This document shows, piece after piece, positions 10,149 through 20,696 of a stretch of 64,000 bases of DNA; the first letter of the stretch is position 1; the number at the start of each line of letters is the position of its first letter. Made by a program: the position numbers and the translations under genes. Below the pieces are notes generated by a model, which saw only the letters and a list, made by a program, of their open reading frames with translations, had not been told where the DNA came from and did not search any database. The stretch spans positions 29,806,122-29,870,121 of the forward strand of contig OX328101.1 in assembly GCA_946811185.2 (NCBI GenBank), read 5' to 3'. The stretch is from Hippopus hippopus. Lineage: Eukaryota > Mollusca > Bivalvia > Cardiida > Cardiidae.

Positions 10149-10356
10149 ACTTGTACATAATTATTTCAAGTATTTACAGACGACACGTTGAGTCTCAGAT
10201 GATGCGATATGTCTTTGAAATATTATAAAATCATTGTGGTAAAATGGGGGGAAAAAAAACTCTAGTTGCCAGCATTTTTCTCCTTTTCAGTGATGCTTTC
10301 GAAAAGTTTTCTTTTTATATCATTATAAAATTCAGGACCATTTGGTGAAATGTTAA
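10145..10356 (+). mobile_element. Family A MITE, degraded, plus
   Basis: Begins at the TTAA shared with the previous copy and ends at a TTAA (10353-10356) shared with the next. The hairpin carries a G/A expansion. Confidence 0.7.
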
Positions 10357-10574
10357 CCCTTTCGCGAGAGATCTATCGACTCTGAGGAATTATGCGTCTG
10401 TTTACATGGTAAAGAAAGGGAGAAAATGCTGGTTACCAACATTTTCTTTTGCTCTACAATGTTTTCTACTAAAGACAAATTCCATCTTTTGAGCCACCAC
10501 TCATATTGTCGTCTGCAAATGCTTCCAAGTTGGACTTGGACAAGTTTAAAATTTTGTCGCCCGGTAAAGAGTTT
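10353..10574 (-). mobile_element. Family A MITE, minus, sharing a TTAA
   Basis: TTAACCCTTTCGCGAGAG left end, then hairpin GAGAAAATGCTGGTTACCAAC; right end TTGTCGCCCGGTAAAGAGTT. Third member of a chain 9.9-10.6 kb. Confidence 0.75.
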
Positions 10575-10686
10575 ACTCTTTAAATCGCTGTGTAAACAAA
10601 ACTTACTATTTTCAGTCAGTTGAGACAAAATCCATTGTGTAACAACTTTAAAGTCTTCTTTTACCAAACTGACTTTCAAATTAAAG

Positions 10687-10757
10687 CACGATGTAGATCA
10701 GTGATCAGACTCCATACCATCATGGTGTAGTCTGATCTTGTTCTATACTGTCCACAA
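10687..10757. repeat. Family B palindrome core
   Basis: GTAGATCAGTGATCAGACTC with its inverse GTAGTCTGATCTTG, ending TACTGTCCACA. The loop differs from the consensus (CATACCATCATGG). Confidence 0.55.
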
Positions 10758-10814
10758 ATGTAGTAAATGTTGTCTTAAGCAGGTGAAAAGAGTGTTGGTC
10801 TATTTGTTTGGTGT

Positions 10815-11050
10815 TTAACTCTTTACCAAATGACAAAATTTTGGACTGGTTCAAATTGAAATCATTTGCAGACAACAAAATAAACGTGACTCAAAAATTG
10901 AAGCTTGACTTTGGAAGAGTGGAAAACATTGTGGGAAAAGGAGAAAATGCTGGTTATCAGCATTTTCTCCTTTTCCCACAGTGTTTTCAGAAGGCCTCTC
11001 CCTCAGGGTCGTTAAAACCAGGGATTGTTTGGTAAAGGGTAAAGGTTAAT
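10815..11050 (+). mobile_element. Family A MITE, near-consensus, plus
   Basis: TTAACTCTTTACCAAATGAC left end, a very clean hairpin (GAAAACATTGTGGGAAAAGG...ATGCTGGTTATCAGCAT), right end GATTGTTTGGTAAAGGG. Confidence 0.9.
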
Positions 11051-11059
11051 GCCGTTTTC

Positions 11060-11215
11060 AACATCACTTCAGTTATAATGCGACGGCCAGTGCACCATCC
11101 ATACGTTCCAAAAGAAAACATTAAATTTTTTTTTGCACAATATTCTTTATAAGCCGCTGATCAGGCCCCGGACAGGTAGGCGTTCGGTGACCATTATATA
11201 GCCAACAGAGCGAAA
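11060..11215 (-). repeat. SINE fragment, minus
   Basis: GCGACGGCCAGTGCACCATCC, GCACAATATTCTT and AAGCCGCTGA match the tail half of the window's common SINE in reverse. Confidence 0.55.
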
Positions 11216-11428
11216 ACTTTTGGACTAGACCAAATTGAAAACATGACCAGAGGACAAATGAGATACATGTATGGCTAAAATGGTGATTTCTGTCTTTAGT
11301 CGGGTAGAAACATTGTCGGTAAAGGAGAAAATGCTACCAGCATTTTCTCTTTTACCGACAATGTTTTCAAAAACCAATCTCGAACAGGGTCGTTAACATT
11401 TGGGATCGTCTGATAAAGGGTCTAAACT
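11185..11428 (+). mobile_element. Family A MITE, plus
   Basis: Left end missing; GGACTAGACCAAATTGAAA arm, hairpin CATTGTCGGTAAAGGAGAAA...ATGCTACCAGCAT (shortened loop), right end GGGATCGTCTGATAAAGGG. Both stems carry TCGGT in place of the family's TGGGA, so pairing is kept. Confidence 0.75.
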
Positions 11429-11515
11429 AGCTGGCGGCTCCTCAACTCGCCATATAAAACGACCCGTCTGCCACCAGGATTCAAACCATCGACCTGTCAC
11501 TATGAAACTTCGTAA
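11415..11515 (-). repeat. tRNA-like SINE head, minus
   Basis: On the minus strand a B-box GGTTTGAATCCTGG follows TATGTGCTTACGAAG. No complete cloverleaf. Confidence 0.45.
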
Positions 11516-11619
11516 GCACATAGGGTCGTATTTTTTTTTTTGTTTTTGTTTTTACCCGTTACAAAATTATCTAAAGATATAACAATGCTGAGAAAGCGTT
11601 AGTTAGTGCATTTGAATGG

Positions 11620-11925
11620 TGTTCAACACCGTTTTCAAAATTATTTCAGTTATATCCTGGCGACTAGTTTGCCTAGCCATGCATTCTTGGAGTTTTCTTT
11701 TTTTTCTTGTTTTTAACCAATACCTTGCACAATATTCTTCCCAAGCCACTGGCTGCTTTCCCAAATAACCATCGTCGAAAAAAAATGACCAGCAACGACA
11801 GAGGAATGAATCCTGTCAATGACTATCAAATATCCTTGGAAAGTAAATGGCCGAGCTAGGGATTCATACCAGCAACCCTTGGGCTTTCAGTCTTGCAGGT
11901 ACGCAAATGAGCAACTGGGAAAGTC
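11620..11925 (-). repeat. SINE, nearly full length, minus
   Basis: Reverse of the common SINE: tail GTGTTCAACACCGTTTTCAA, body CAAGCCACTGGCTGCTTTCC and TGAATCCTGTCAATGACTAT, head with GGGATTCATACCAGCAACCC. About 300 bp, an ordinary size for a tRNA-derived SINE. Confidence 0.65.
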
Positions 11926-12065
11926 AGGTTTTGAAAACATTTTTGAATACATTGTGGGAAAAGGAGAAATGCTGGTAATAAGAGTCTTCTCCTTTTCCCA
12001 CAAAGTTTTGAAACTTTTCACAAGTTTGTCGTCTGCAAATGCTTTCAATCTAAACAGAAATACCG
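11925..12065 (-). mobile_element. Family A MITE fragment, minus
   Basis: Hairpin (ACATTGTGGGAAAAGGAG...CTCCTTTTCCCACAAAG) and distal arm (TTGTCGTCTGCAAATGC) without either end. Confidence 0.6.
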
Positions 12066-12681
12066 GTATCTTTAACAAGAAATATCTTTAAAAAAAATAA
12101 ACGGCGTAAGAGGCACTGGGATATGAATATTTAAATTCGTTTGTAGTATAATATGAAAGGAAATGATGAAAACAGTTCTGAAAGTAGTTTCATTTAAATT
12201 GTTCTGCATATGGTTGAAATCAGAATTTCAATAAGATTAAAGAATGAGGGGGGCTCTCGTAATGAGCGTTATTAATTCTCGTGTTTAACGTAAAACGAGC
12301 GTCTCTATTCTGCAATGTTTCGGAATATCGTTTGTTCTGTTTTTTTATCAATGGATCATGTTTAAATAAAGGTCTGTTTAGACCATGAGATGAAATCTTT
12401 AAAAAGAAAACGAAGTAGATTTGCATTTTTTTTTTGTACAAAAATTAAGCACTTATCAAATATCGACGATTTGTCGTTATCAGAAGGCGGGGTTTTATCA
12501 CCCCTTTCAATGCTTGACCACACCCACCTACTCTTACTAGGAGTAATTTAGTAGAAACCCAGTTTCTTCGCTAACAACGCATTAAAACCGATTGTTCCCC
12601 TAGGCAGGCATAGTTATTCGCGTTGCGAATTTAATCACCAATTTCAAGGCATAACATCTTTTTCCATAGTGACAAGAAACG

Positions 12682-13352
12682 TATGGTGGCATATTTCTGC
12701 CGCGAGATACGAGATAGCTATCATGATAATTTTAGAAAACTATCGTGATAAAACAAAGTTTCCTGGAAATATTATCTAGATAATAAAAATTTTCACGATA
12801 AAAATATCGCGATAATTCTACCTGTTGTCATGATTTTTTTTGCTTTCGTGCCCATAACTGACATTCACGGTATCTATAATTAGATACGGTTTCGGAACAT
12901 CTTCGTCTACAACCTTATGAATTCTCCTTTTCCCTGAATGGTTTTAAAGTGTTCGAAGGAGGCATTTCGAGTTGTCTTTGTGATTTTACAGACTTCTGTT
13001 CATTTCGAATCTTGTAAAAATTTACCAATTAAGCTACAATTATTAATTATTCGAACTTTTACTTACTGCAATCTTGTGAAGTCAAAAACAACCGAGTTCA
13101 TCCAAATGATAAATTTTCTATTTATAGATATCGAGAAACAGGTAGAACTATCACGATAATTTTATCTTGCATGTCAGCTTCGTGCACGATTGAGAAATTT
13201 TGCGTTAAAATATTAAGTTTATCGTGATATTTTTTTCAGGAAACTTTTTACTATCTCGATAAAATTTCCAGGAAACTTTAATTTATCGCGATAGTTTTGT
13301 AAAATTATCATGATAGCTATCTCGTATCTCGTGGCAGAAATATGCCACCATA
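12682..13352. mobile_element. Non-autonomous element with long inverted repeats and ATCGTGATA motifs
   Basis: Left end TATGGTGGCATATTTCTGCC and right end GGCAGAAATATGCCACCATA are complementary. Complementarity continues inward through GAGATACGAGATAGCTATCA for more than 60 bp. GAAACG directly flanks both sides (12676-12681 and 13353-13358), a plausible 6-bp target duplication. Both arms hold many ATCGTGATA / TATCGCGATA / TCACGATAA motifs. The roughly 340-bp centre is AT-rich and non-coding. No other copy in the window; superfamily not assigned. Confidence 0.8.
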
Positions 13353-13559
13353 GAAACGAAATAAGTTGTTTTACAACCCGTTTTCGTGTAAGACAATAGA
13401 GTGGTAGCCCGTCGTCGCGCTTCGTATTTGATTTTACGCGAGGAAAAACGGGTACCAAGTCTTTTACACTAAACAAAATAGAAAACTCGCCGATGCTCAT
13501 TACTATTAGTTTATCATCGTGCTTTAAATTATGGATGTTTTGCTAGAGTTTAACATCTG

Positions 13560-13935
13560 CATGGCCATAAAGTACAACTTCACATAGGTTATTCTGATCA
13601 TTACGTGATTTTTAGTCATGAATACCTTTATCCCATGTTGGTAAATTTCTACTGTGACCTTTACTTTTTTGCGTAGTTTACTTATATTTGGCCAATCACA
13701 AAATGCGTAACATTCATTTCCTCCTAGTACTTAAAGTAGGTCAAAAGTGAGATCATTCAGCTACGCCTAAAAAAGATAGATGACATAAATTTACTGGCTA
13801 CTTTGCAGGGTCCCTTAGAATAAAAATGTCTACATTTTTTACCAATCACAAATTTCTATTTATTAATTTCTTTTCGGTACCAAAAAGTAGGTCAAAAGCC
13901 AGCACATTCAGCTACGCCGGAAAAGTGTAAGTTTT
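13560..13935. repeat. Diverged two-copy tandem repeat, period about 150 bp
   Basis: CCAATCACAAA occurs at 13692 and 13842, and AAAGTAGGTCAAAAG with ATTCAGCTACGCC at about 13733 and 13884. The text between is similar but diverged. No coding potential seen. Confidence 0.7.
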
Positions 13936-14041
13936 CATCGGTTGGTAAAGAGATAAAACTTAAGCATTACCTTGAAACTATCAGGCAGATCTTTGGTCCC
14001 ACTTCAGATTTGAAGCATTTTCCTCCTAGACATCCTCTGTT

Positions 14042-14250
14042 ATAACTCTTTATCGAACGATAAAATTCTCGATTTGTACAAATTGAAAGCATTTGCAGAC
14101 GACAAATAAAACGTAGCTTGAATAATGATTTCTGTCTATGAAAGGGTGGAAAACATTTTGGTAACCGGCATTCTCTCCTTTTCCCACTATGTTTTCAAAA
14201 GGTCTCTTCCATAGCTTTGTTAAAAGTCGGGATTGTGTGGCGAAGTTTAA
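14042..14250 (+). mobile_element. Family A MITE, plus
   Basis: AACTCTTTATCGAACGATAA left end, one hairpin arm shortened, right end GATTGTGTGGCGAAGTTTAA whose TTAA is shared with the next copy. Confidence 0.75.
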
Positions 14251-14488
14251 TTAGTCCGTTACCAAGCAATCCAGTATTTTTATGACCTTGGAGGAAAAAA
14301 AATTTTTTTTCAGAAAACATTGTTGGAAGTACATAAAATACTGAAAACCAGCATTTTCTCTATTTCCCACAATGTTTATTACCCTTTCAGAAGCAAACAC
14401 CATTCCTCAAGCATTATCTACCCTGTTGTCTGCTAATGCTTTCAATTTGGACAAGTCTAAAATTTTGACATTTGGTAAAGGGTAAATA
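14247..14488 (-). mobile_element. Family A MITE, minus, sharing a TTAA
   Basis: Left end TCCGTTACCAAGCAATCC, hairpin partly degraded (ATACTGAAAACCAGCAT), right end TTTGACATTTGGTAAAGGG. Confidence 0.75.
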
Positions 14489-14545
14489 TTAACATTTCAG
14501 CATGCATTGGGCATTTCAAGTTACTACCGGAAGACAAGCCAGGCA

Positions 14546-14780
14546 ACTGTAGATCAAGATCAGACTGCATGTGTAGTCTGGATTCCATATCAACAATGGT
14601 CGATGTTATTGTGAATTAGACAGCAGTTGTAGTCTGATCTTGATCTGTAATGTTTGACATTAGTGCTCAAGTTCGTTCAACAGTAGAAATTTCACTTAAT
14701 GGAAAAGTGTAGATTCAAGACCAGACTCCATATTCTGTGCAGTCTGATCTTGATCTTCACTGTCCACAAAAGTGCATCAC
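14546..14780. repeat. Two family B palindrome fragments
   Basis: One piece at 14546-14660 has its two hairpin arms separated by unrelated text. A second at about 14700-14770 has a continuous core (AGACCAGACTCCATATTCTG). Neither keeps both TTAA ends. Confidence 0.5.
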
Positions 14781-14831
14781 GTTAGAATATTAAGGGCTAA
14801 TTGGTTTGATGCCAAATAATCAAAACTTGGT

Positions 14832-15036
14832 TTAACCTTTTACCAAACAATCCCATGGTTTGACAACCAAGAAAAGAAGCCTTTTGACAACAAAGTGGAA
14901 AAAACATTCTCCTTTCCCCACATTTTTTCTACTACCTTTGAGAGACAACTTTCATCATTTAAGCCATATTAAAACTGTTGTCTGCATCAGCTCTTGAATT
15001 GGACAAGGCTAAAATTTGTCGTGTTGTAAAAAGTTA
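14832..15036 (-). mobile_element. Family A MITE, minus
   Basis: TTAACCTTTTACCAAACAAT to GTGTTGTAAAAAGTTAA. The hairpin is internally deleted (GTGGAAAAAACATTCTCC). Confidence 0.75.
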
Positions 15037-15065
15037 AAAGCTTAAAATCACACTAGAGACATTGC

Positions 15066-15145
15066 ATAGTGGACAGTCTATTTCCAAGATCAGACCATAT
15101 TTTCAATTCAGTCTTATCTTGATCTATGCTGTCCACAAAATCTAC
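15066..15145. repeat. Family B palindrome core
   Basis: GTGGACAGTCTATTTCCAAG to GATCTATGCTGTCCACA, with an A/T-rich replaced loop. Confidence 0.5.
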
Positions 15146-15228
15146 CATAGTAGCCCATGGCACCAAGAAATGGGAGAGTATAATTGGGGATTTTAACTTT
15201 TTACCAAATTTAAATCCATGAGGAACAG

Positions 15229-15430
15229 GGTTCCTGTGTGGCTCAGTGGTAAAGTGTTGGACTCGTGACCTGGAGACCCAAGGCTCTAGCCCCACTGGAT
15301 TTTTGTTGTAGTCTCCTTGGGCAAGACACTTCAGAGCCCAAGCCTAGCACTGGTGAAACCCAGGAAATACATGAATATGTGAGCTGTCGCCATGATATGA
15401 CTGAAATAATGTTGAAAGCGGTGTAATTAC
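15229..15430 (+). repeat. tRNA-derived SINE with clear A box
   Basis: TGGCTCAGTGGTAAAGTGTT is a good Pol III A box and is followed by GACCTGGAGACCCAAGG, a degraded B box (GGCTCTAGCCCC) and a body containing TTGGGCAAGACACTTCAGAG. A related head lies at about 60346. Probably a SINE, not a tRNA gene, because the acceptor stem does not close. Confidence 0.6.
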
Positions 15431-15644
15431 AATTCAACCAAGAGGAACAAGGCATTTGAAACCAATGAACCAGCATTTTCTCCTTCTCCCACAATGTTTT
15501 TTACTCCCCCCCACACACACACAGACAAATCAAATTATTATTAGACACATCTAATGTGTCACCTGTTTGTAAACTTCTTCAGACATTTGTTAGAGACATT
15601 AGATGTGATCATAACTGAGGATACAATGAAAATATCAACAACAT

Positions 15645-15800
15645 TTTCATCTTCCCGAGCCACTGGCTGCTTTCCCACATGACCATCTTTGAGACAGTGT
15701 GCGAGGAGTGAACCTGTTGCAATGACTATGATCAGTCCTCGGCAAGGAATTTGCTGAACTGTACGCTACCGACTGCACTACTGGGCTCCGCTTGATATAA
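15645..15800 (-). repeat. SINE, 5' two thirds, minus
   Basis: Reverse of the common SINE: GAGCCACTGGCTGCTTTCCC, AACCTGTTGCAATGACTATG, then a head ending CTACCGACTGCACTACTGGG. Confidence 0.6.
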
Positions 15801-16069
15801 ATTAAGTGATAATGAAGATATTAATTATATGAAAATACATGTATAAAGAAGATAGTTCAGATATTGTCATACATGAAGATATTCTGAAGGTATTAAAGAT
15901 GTTGTTATCATAAATAAAGATAAAACAAAGATATTGCTTGCACATCAATGTATTTAGCTGTCAATGAATAACAATTAGAAAAAAAAAAGATTTTTTTTTG
16001 TAAATTATACAGTATATCTGATTTGAAAAGGAAGCAAAATGAGAAAAATACATAAACTTATTAAATCTT

Positions 16070-16283
16070 GAACCTTTTCCAAACTTTTAATGACCCTGAC
16101 AGACATAGGTATTGAAAACATTGTAGGAAAAGGAGGAAATGCTGGTAACCAGCATTTTCTCCTTTACTCACTATGTTTTCTACCCTTTTACAAACAAACC
16201 CCTTATTTTATGCCACATTCAATTTGTGACCTGCAAGTACATGTATTTAGACTAGCCTGAAGTTTTGCTGTCTGGAAAAAGAT
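16070..16283 (-). mobile_element. Family A MITE, minus
   Basis: CTTTTAATGACCCTGACAG, clean hairpin (ACATTGTAGGAAAAGGAGG...ATGCTGGTAACCAGCAT), distal arm with GACCTGCAAGTACATG. Full length, worn ends. Confidence 0.8.
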
Positions 16284-16507
16284 CAGTGTATTTCTGTACA
16301 TGCTGCTTATAGACATACTGAAAAATTACTAGAGATTACATGAAAGACAAAAATTTTAAGAAAAAAAAATATATTGATTTTCAACAGTATGCAAATCACT
16401 GCAGGGCAGTGATCAATTGCTTGCAACAAGCCAATTACTCCTTTACCCACAATGATTTCTAAAGCTTTCCTAATCAGAAGCCTAAAAGGTAGTATTTGCA
16501 AACAATG

Positions 16508-16729
16508 GTGTAACAAGCATTAAAATTTTGGACTTGTCCAAATTGAAAGCAATTGCAGATGACAAATTAAAAATGGCAAAAATGACACAATTTTTCCTTG
16601 CTATAGCAGAAAACATTGTGGGAAAAGGAGAAAATGCTGGTCACCAGCATTTTCTCCTTTTCTCCCAATGTTTTCAAAGGTTTCTTCCTCTGGGTCATTG
16701 AAGTTCGGGACAGAGTGGTACAGAGTTAA
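16508..16729 (+). mobile_element. Family A MITE, plus
   Basis: Left arm TTGGACTTGTCCAAATTGAA, clean hairpin (ATGCTGGTCACCAGCAT), right end AGAGTGGTACAGAGTTAA. Confidence 0.85.
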
Positions 16730-16789
16730 ACTCTGAAATATGATTATTGCAACAATACTCTTCCATAGGCACCTAATTCAGGACATCTC

Positions 16790-17222
16790 TCTGTCCCCCA
16801 GTCCTGAAGTCTACCAAACTTCCTAATTTTCAACTTGTCCATATCTGAGTATCTGCAGTTGTCAAATCAATTTTTATTGAAATGACGGGATCTATCATTT
16901 CAAACAGTAGAAAACATGGTGGAAAAATGAGAAATGTCACTTATCAGCATGTTCTACATTCCTCACAATGTTTAGAAAGGCTTATATCCCATGGTCTCTC
17001 ACTCTTTACCCAACCACAAAATTTTGGACAAGTCCATTTTGAAAGCAGTTGAAGAGACAACTGAAATTTGGCTCAAATCATTAGAATTTCATGTAAAAGG
17101 GTACGACACACTCAGAAAAAGAGAAAATGCCAGTTACATGCATTTACTCCTTTTCCCACATTGTTTTGAAAAGCCTTCTATGTCAAGGTCATTAAAAACT
17201 GGTATTGTGTGGTAGAGGGTTG
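16790..17222 (+). mobile_element. Two adjacent family A MITEs, plus
   Basis: A decayed copy (about 16790-16995; ATGAGAAATGTCACTTATCAGCAT) is followed head-to-tail by a better one (16999-17222; ACTCTTTACCCAACCACAAA to TTGTGTGGTAGAGGGTTG). Confidence 0.7.
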
Positions 17223-17254
17223 AAATAGGAGACCATTAGCTCCAAAGTAAAAAA

Positions 17255-17438
17255 GAAAATTACAAATTACATCACTTAAATGTGGCTCTAATTATTGCAT
17301 TTGTCTTTGAAAGATTAGAAAACAACGTGGAAAAGGAGAAAATTCTAGATACCAGCACATCCTTCTTTTCCCCTGATGTTTTCAAAGCCTACTTTCTGAA
17401 TGTTGTTAAACCTCTGGATATGGTAAAGAGTTCCATGA
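17255..17438 (+). mobile_element. Family A MITE, degraded, plus
   Basis: AACAACGTGGAAAAGGAGAAA...CCAGCACATCCTTCTTTTCC hairpin and right end CTGGATATGGTAAAGAGTT; the left end is missing. Confidence 0.65.
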
Positions 17439-17669
17439 CTACTACGCACTTGATATATGCTGCTGTAAGCATGATGTGAATGTTTATTTGGTCGTTGGAA
17501 TAGAATTCCAAGGAAATATACTCTCTGCCAGCGAAGCTGTTTGCCTATGAATGACATGTACACCCTTACCCTTCTCATGCCGAATAAATAAAACAGACAC
17601 TTTCTGTCAAGGGAAATAATAGCAATTTCTAGGCTGTTTAATGCAAGACTTTACTCACAGAAAAATCAG

Positions 17670-17735
17670 ACATGTAATTTCAAGATCAGACTACATGTTC
17701 CATGCAGTCTGATCTTGGATCTACACTGTCTACAG
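17670..17735. repeat. Family B palindrome core
   Basis: TTTCAAGATCAGACTACATG with complement GTCTGATCTTGGATCTACAC. The core is intact and the arms are absent. Confidence 0.6.
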
Positions 17736-17959
17736 TAAGTAACTATATTAACTATGGAACTGTAAGTGTACAGAAGAGAGTCCGTAGGCTGACAGGCTTG
17801 CTCAGAATATATACACACACATAATTGCATATGATGCATAATTACCATATTTTTATCCATGAAAACATGAGCTCTTGTGCCAACATCATTTACACATTAC
17901 ACAATATTGCCACCACAAACACCCATTTTCCTCATCATCAGTATTTAGATCATTTGAAT

Positions 17960-18300
17960 TGGCCCTCTACCAAACAATTCCTGGTTTTGACAGCTAGGAA
18001 GGAAGGGTTTTGGAAAGGAGAAAACGCTGGTAGCCAAATGTTTTTTCCCCTTTCCCACCAATGTTTTGTAACCTGTTAGAGAAAACCCTATCATTCAGGC
18101 CATATTTAAGTAATCATCTGCAAATGTTTTAAGTTTGGGAAAATTGAAAAACTTATTGTCTGCAAATGCTTTTAATTTTGTCATGTCTAAAATTTTGTAG
18201 TCTGGTGAAGGAAAAGACTGAAAACTCTAAGTTAAATAATACTATCACGAGCATTTTCTCCTTTTCCCATGTAGTTTTCTCACACCTTCTTATGCAAAGG
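17960..18300 (-). mobile_element. Family A MITE plus partial second copy, minus
   Basis: First copy from CTCTACCAAACAATTCC to GTAGTCTGGTGAAGG (about 18210), with a duplicated distal-arm block (TCTGCAAATG twice at 18117 and 18159). A half hairpin (CATTTTCTCCTTTTCCCAT) follows at about 18250. Confidence 0.6.
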
Positions 18301-18365
18301 CATAGAATTACAGGCTTGCATGGCAAGTTCTCCAAGGCATACTAAACACATAAACCTGTTGCAGC

Positions 18366-18588
18366 TACTCTTTAACAGATGATAAAAGTTGGGACTGGTC
18401 CAAATTGAACATGTTTGCAGAAAAAAACTTAAATGATAAAATTTGTCTTTGAAAGGGTAGAAAACATTGTGGGAAAAGGAGAAAATGCTGATTACCAGCA
18501 TTGTCTCCTTTCCCAACATTGTTTTCAAACGTTTTTTTTTTTTCTCAGGGTCGTCAAATACCAGGATTGTTTGGTAATAGGTTTAACA
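18366..18588 (+). mobile_element. Family A MITE, plus
   Basis: ACTCTTTAACAGATGATAAA, clean hairpin (ATGCTGATTACCAGCAT), right end CAGGATTGTTTGGTAATAGG. A poly-T run interrupts the right arm. Confidence 0.8.
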
Positions 18589-18599
18589 AAAATTGATAT

Positions 18600-18665
18600 A
18601 AGCAGAGTGTAGATGAAGATCAGTCTGCAGATAACAGCAATCTGATCTTGGTCAACGAACCCTAC
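18600..18665. repeat. Family B palindrome fragment
   Basis: GTGTAGATGAAGATCAGTCT and AATCTGATCTTGGTC; the second arm is decayed. Confidence 0.45.
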
Positions 18666-18749
18666 TTCACTGTACATGGTTTTAGTCATACCATACATAC
18701 TTTTCAACAGAATATTTTTTTTTGTGATACTTGATTCACTCAGCAGGAT

Positions 18750-18958
18750 ATTGGTAAGCAAAGCTTCATACTTGTCCAAATTGAAAGAAGTTACAGACCA
18801 CAAAATAGATGTAGCTAACACAAAGGCACCTCTTTTTTGAATAGGGTAGAAAACAGTATGGGAAAAGGAAAAATGCTCCATTTACTCCTTTTCCCAAAAT
18901 ATTTTCAAAAGTCCTCTTCCTCTAAGTTGTTAAAAACACAAGATGGTTTGGTAGAGGT
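18750..18958 (+). mobile_element. Family A MITE, plus
   Basis: ACTTGTCCAAATTGAAAGAA arm, shortened hairpin (GGAAAAATGCTCCATTTACTC), right end ACAAGATGGTTTGGTAGAGG. Confidence 0.7.
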
Positions 18959-19267
18959 GCAATACATCACAATAATCATGTTTACGAGAAGCTACATGTT
19001 CTTGTTCATTACACATTATCTGTACATAAACAAATATCTACAACAACAAGGCGTCCATTTCATAGACTGATGATTCTAATGATACATAATTATAACCCAG
19101 GGAACGCTGAAAAACAAATGTCAGTGTTTTTCTTGTGGACAGATCAAGATCATACTGCACAGATTGTCTAGTCAGATCTGGTCTTTGCATCTTCAAAAAT
19201 AGTAAGCTATTCTGGAAGAGGAGAAACAAGTGTAGCATTTGAACTTGCAATACTTTGATTTTCCTTG

Positions 19268-19538
19268 TACACTCCTCACAAAAAGTTTAGCAACTGGAAA
19301 AAAAAATTGATTTCGTACTTTCTTTAACCATTTATCAACAATCTTCAGTTTTAACGACTCTAAAAAAGAGGACTTGTGAAAACATAATGGAAAAAGGAGA
19401 AAATGCTGGTTAACAGCATTTTTTCTTTTTCCCGCAATGTTTTCTGCTCTTCCTCTCCGATATATTACAGGATTTAAAGAAAAAAAAAATGTGCAAAAAA
19501 AAAAGGTTCCTGTTGTCCTACTTTTTGTGAGAAGTATA
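19268..19538. mobile_element. Mariner-ended element with a nested family A copy
   Basis: TACACTCCTCACAAAAAGT at the left and ACTTTTTGTGAGAAGTATA at the right form terminal inverted repeats beginning with TA, of the type seen in Tc1/mariner elements. A family A minus copy (about 19324-19450; GAGAAAATGCTGGTTAACAGC) sits inside. No transposase frame remains. Confidence 0.65.
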
Positions 19539-19589
19539 TCATTGGGCTTAGAAATAGTATAAAGCTCACATAAAAATAAGAATGATATT

Positions 19590-19675
19590 GTGGACTGTGT
19601 AGATCAAGATCAGGCTGCACAGACATAGAAAGAGCAGTCTGATCTTAGATCTACAATGTCCAATATCTTGTGATA
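19590..19675. repeat. Family B palindrome core
   Basis: GTGTAGATCAAGATCAGGCT to GTCTGATCTTAGATCTACAA, with an enlarged loop (ACATAGAAAGA). Confidence 0.6.
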
Positions 19676-20034
19676 TATTTGGGCCAAAACTTCCTTAAAC
19701 TGGGATAATTGCGTCATTTCTGCTGGGTGAAAATGTCTACTCCATTAATTCAACACTCCAAGGGTCAATAACACAGCTTTTTTTCCTTGTAAATGGCATG
19801 TATGTTTGTACATATATGAACATTATAAGCAAAACATATAGGTTTGGAAATACATGTATGCAAGAATGTCATGTGAAATTATTTACTTTTGGAACTCTGC
19901 CCTCAATTCCAATTGTGTTTCTTGCCAATACTGTCAAAATATATAAAAAATTTGGAGTAAAACTGCAGCAAAATTTGTTTCATACCATTTAAATCATTTA
20001 TTGAGCATGGATATTACTGAGTCTGAGAATGTGT

Positions 20035-20170
20035 TAGGGTCCATTTTTTTAATGTTCAAGTCACTGGCAGAAAAATAAACTGTTAAACTAGAATTTAAGT
20101 TGCCAACTTTTGTTCTAGTTTTGAGGTTTATTTTTCTGCCAATGACTGAACTCTGACAGACTGTATTGTA
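20035..20170. repeat. Family E internal fragment
   Basis: CACTGGCAGAAAAATAAAC and GTTTATTTTTCTGCCAATGA are an inverted pair, matching the inner repeats (GTTGGCAGAAAAATGAAA / TTTTCTGCCAGCGACTAA) of the complete family E element at 36783. Confidence 0.55.
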
Positions 20171-20269
20171 GTAACACATTGTAAGACTAATGATGATCTA
20201 TACTTTCAGATGGTATGAAACACATTTGCCTGAAGTTTTATCCCCTAGTTGTTTACATTTGGCTGCAGG

Positions 20270-20340
20270 TGGACCTTTAAAGATCAGGATCAGACTGCAC
20301 AGAACAAGTGGTCTGATCACCGGTATAGATCTACATTTAA
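20270..20340. repeat. Family B palindrome fragment
   Basis: GATCAGGATCAGACTGCACA with GTCTGATCACCGGTATAGAT; imperfect second arm. Confidence 0.45.
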
Positions 20341-20479
20341 CAAAACTTAGAGACAGTCTGGCAAAATACTGGATTGTTTGGTAAAAAATCAAAATCAATG
20401 CAAGTTAGAAAAATTAAAATTAAATCAATTTACATTTTATAGGAGGCAAAAAAAGTACTGTGCATTCATTCTTTATAAA

Positions 20480-20696
20480 CAAAAAAAAAAAACATTGACT
20501 CTTTCAAATGGAAAATAACTGTGGATGACAAATTTAAAATTTGATACAAATGAGCTGTTATTTTCTGATCAGGTAGAAAATATTGTGGGGAAAAGGGGAA
20601 AATGCTGCTTACCAATATTTTGTCCTTTTCCCACAATGTTTTAAAAGCTTTTCTCCTGAAGGTGGTAAAACTCAGGACTGTGTGGTTAATGGTTGA
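20480..20696 (+). mobile_element. Family A MITE, plus
   Basis: Interior GGTAGAAAATATTGTGGGG and AATGCTGCTTACCAATATT, right end CAGGACTGTGTGGTTAATGG; the left end is replaced by poly-A. Confidence 0.7.

Noticed and set aside
10347..10679. 108-codon minus-strand frame
   Set aside because: Entirely within family A elements.
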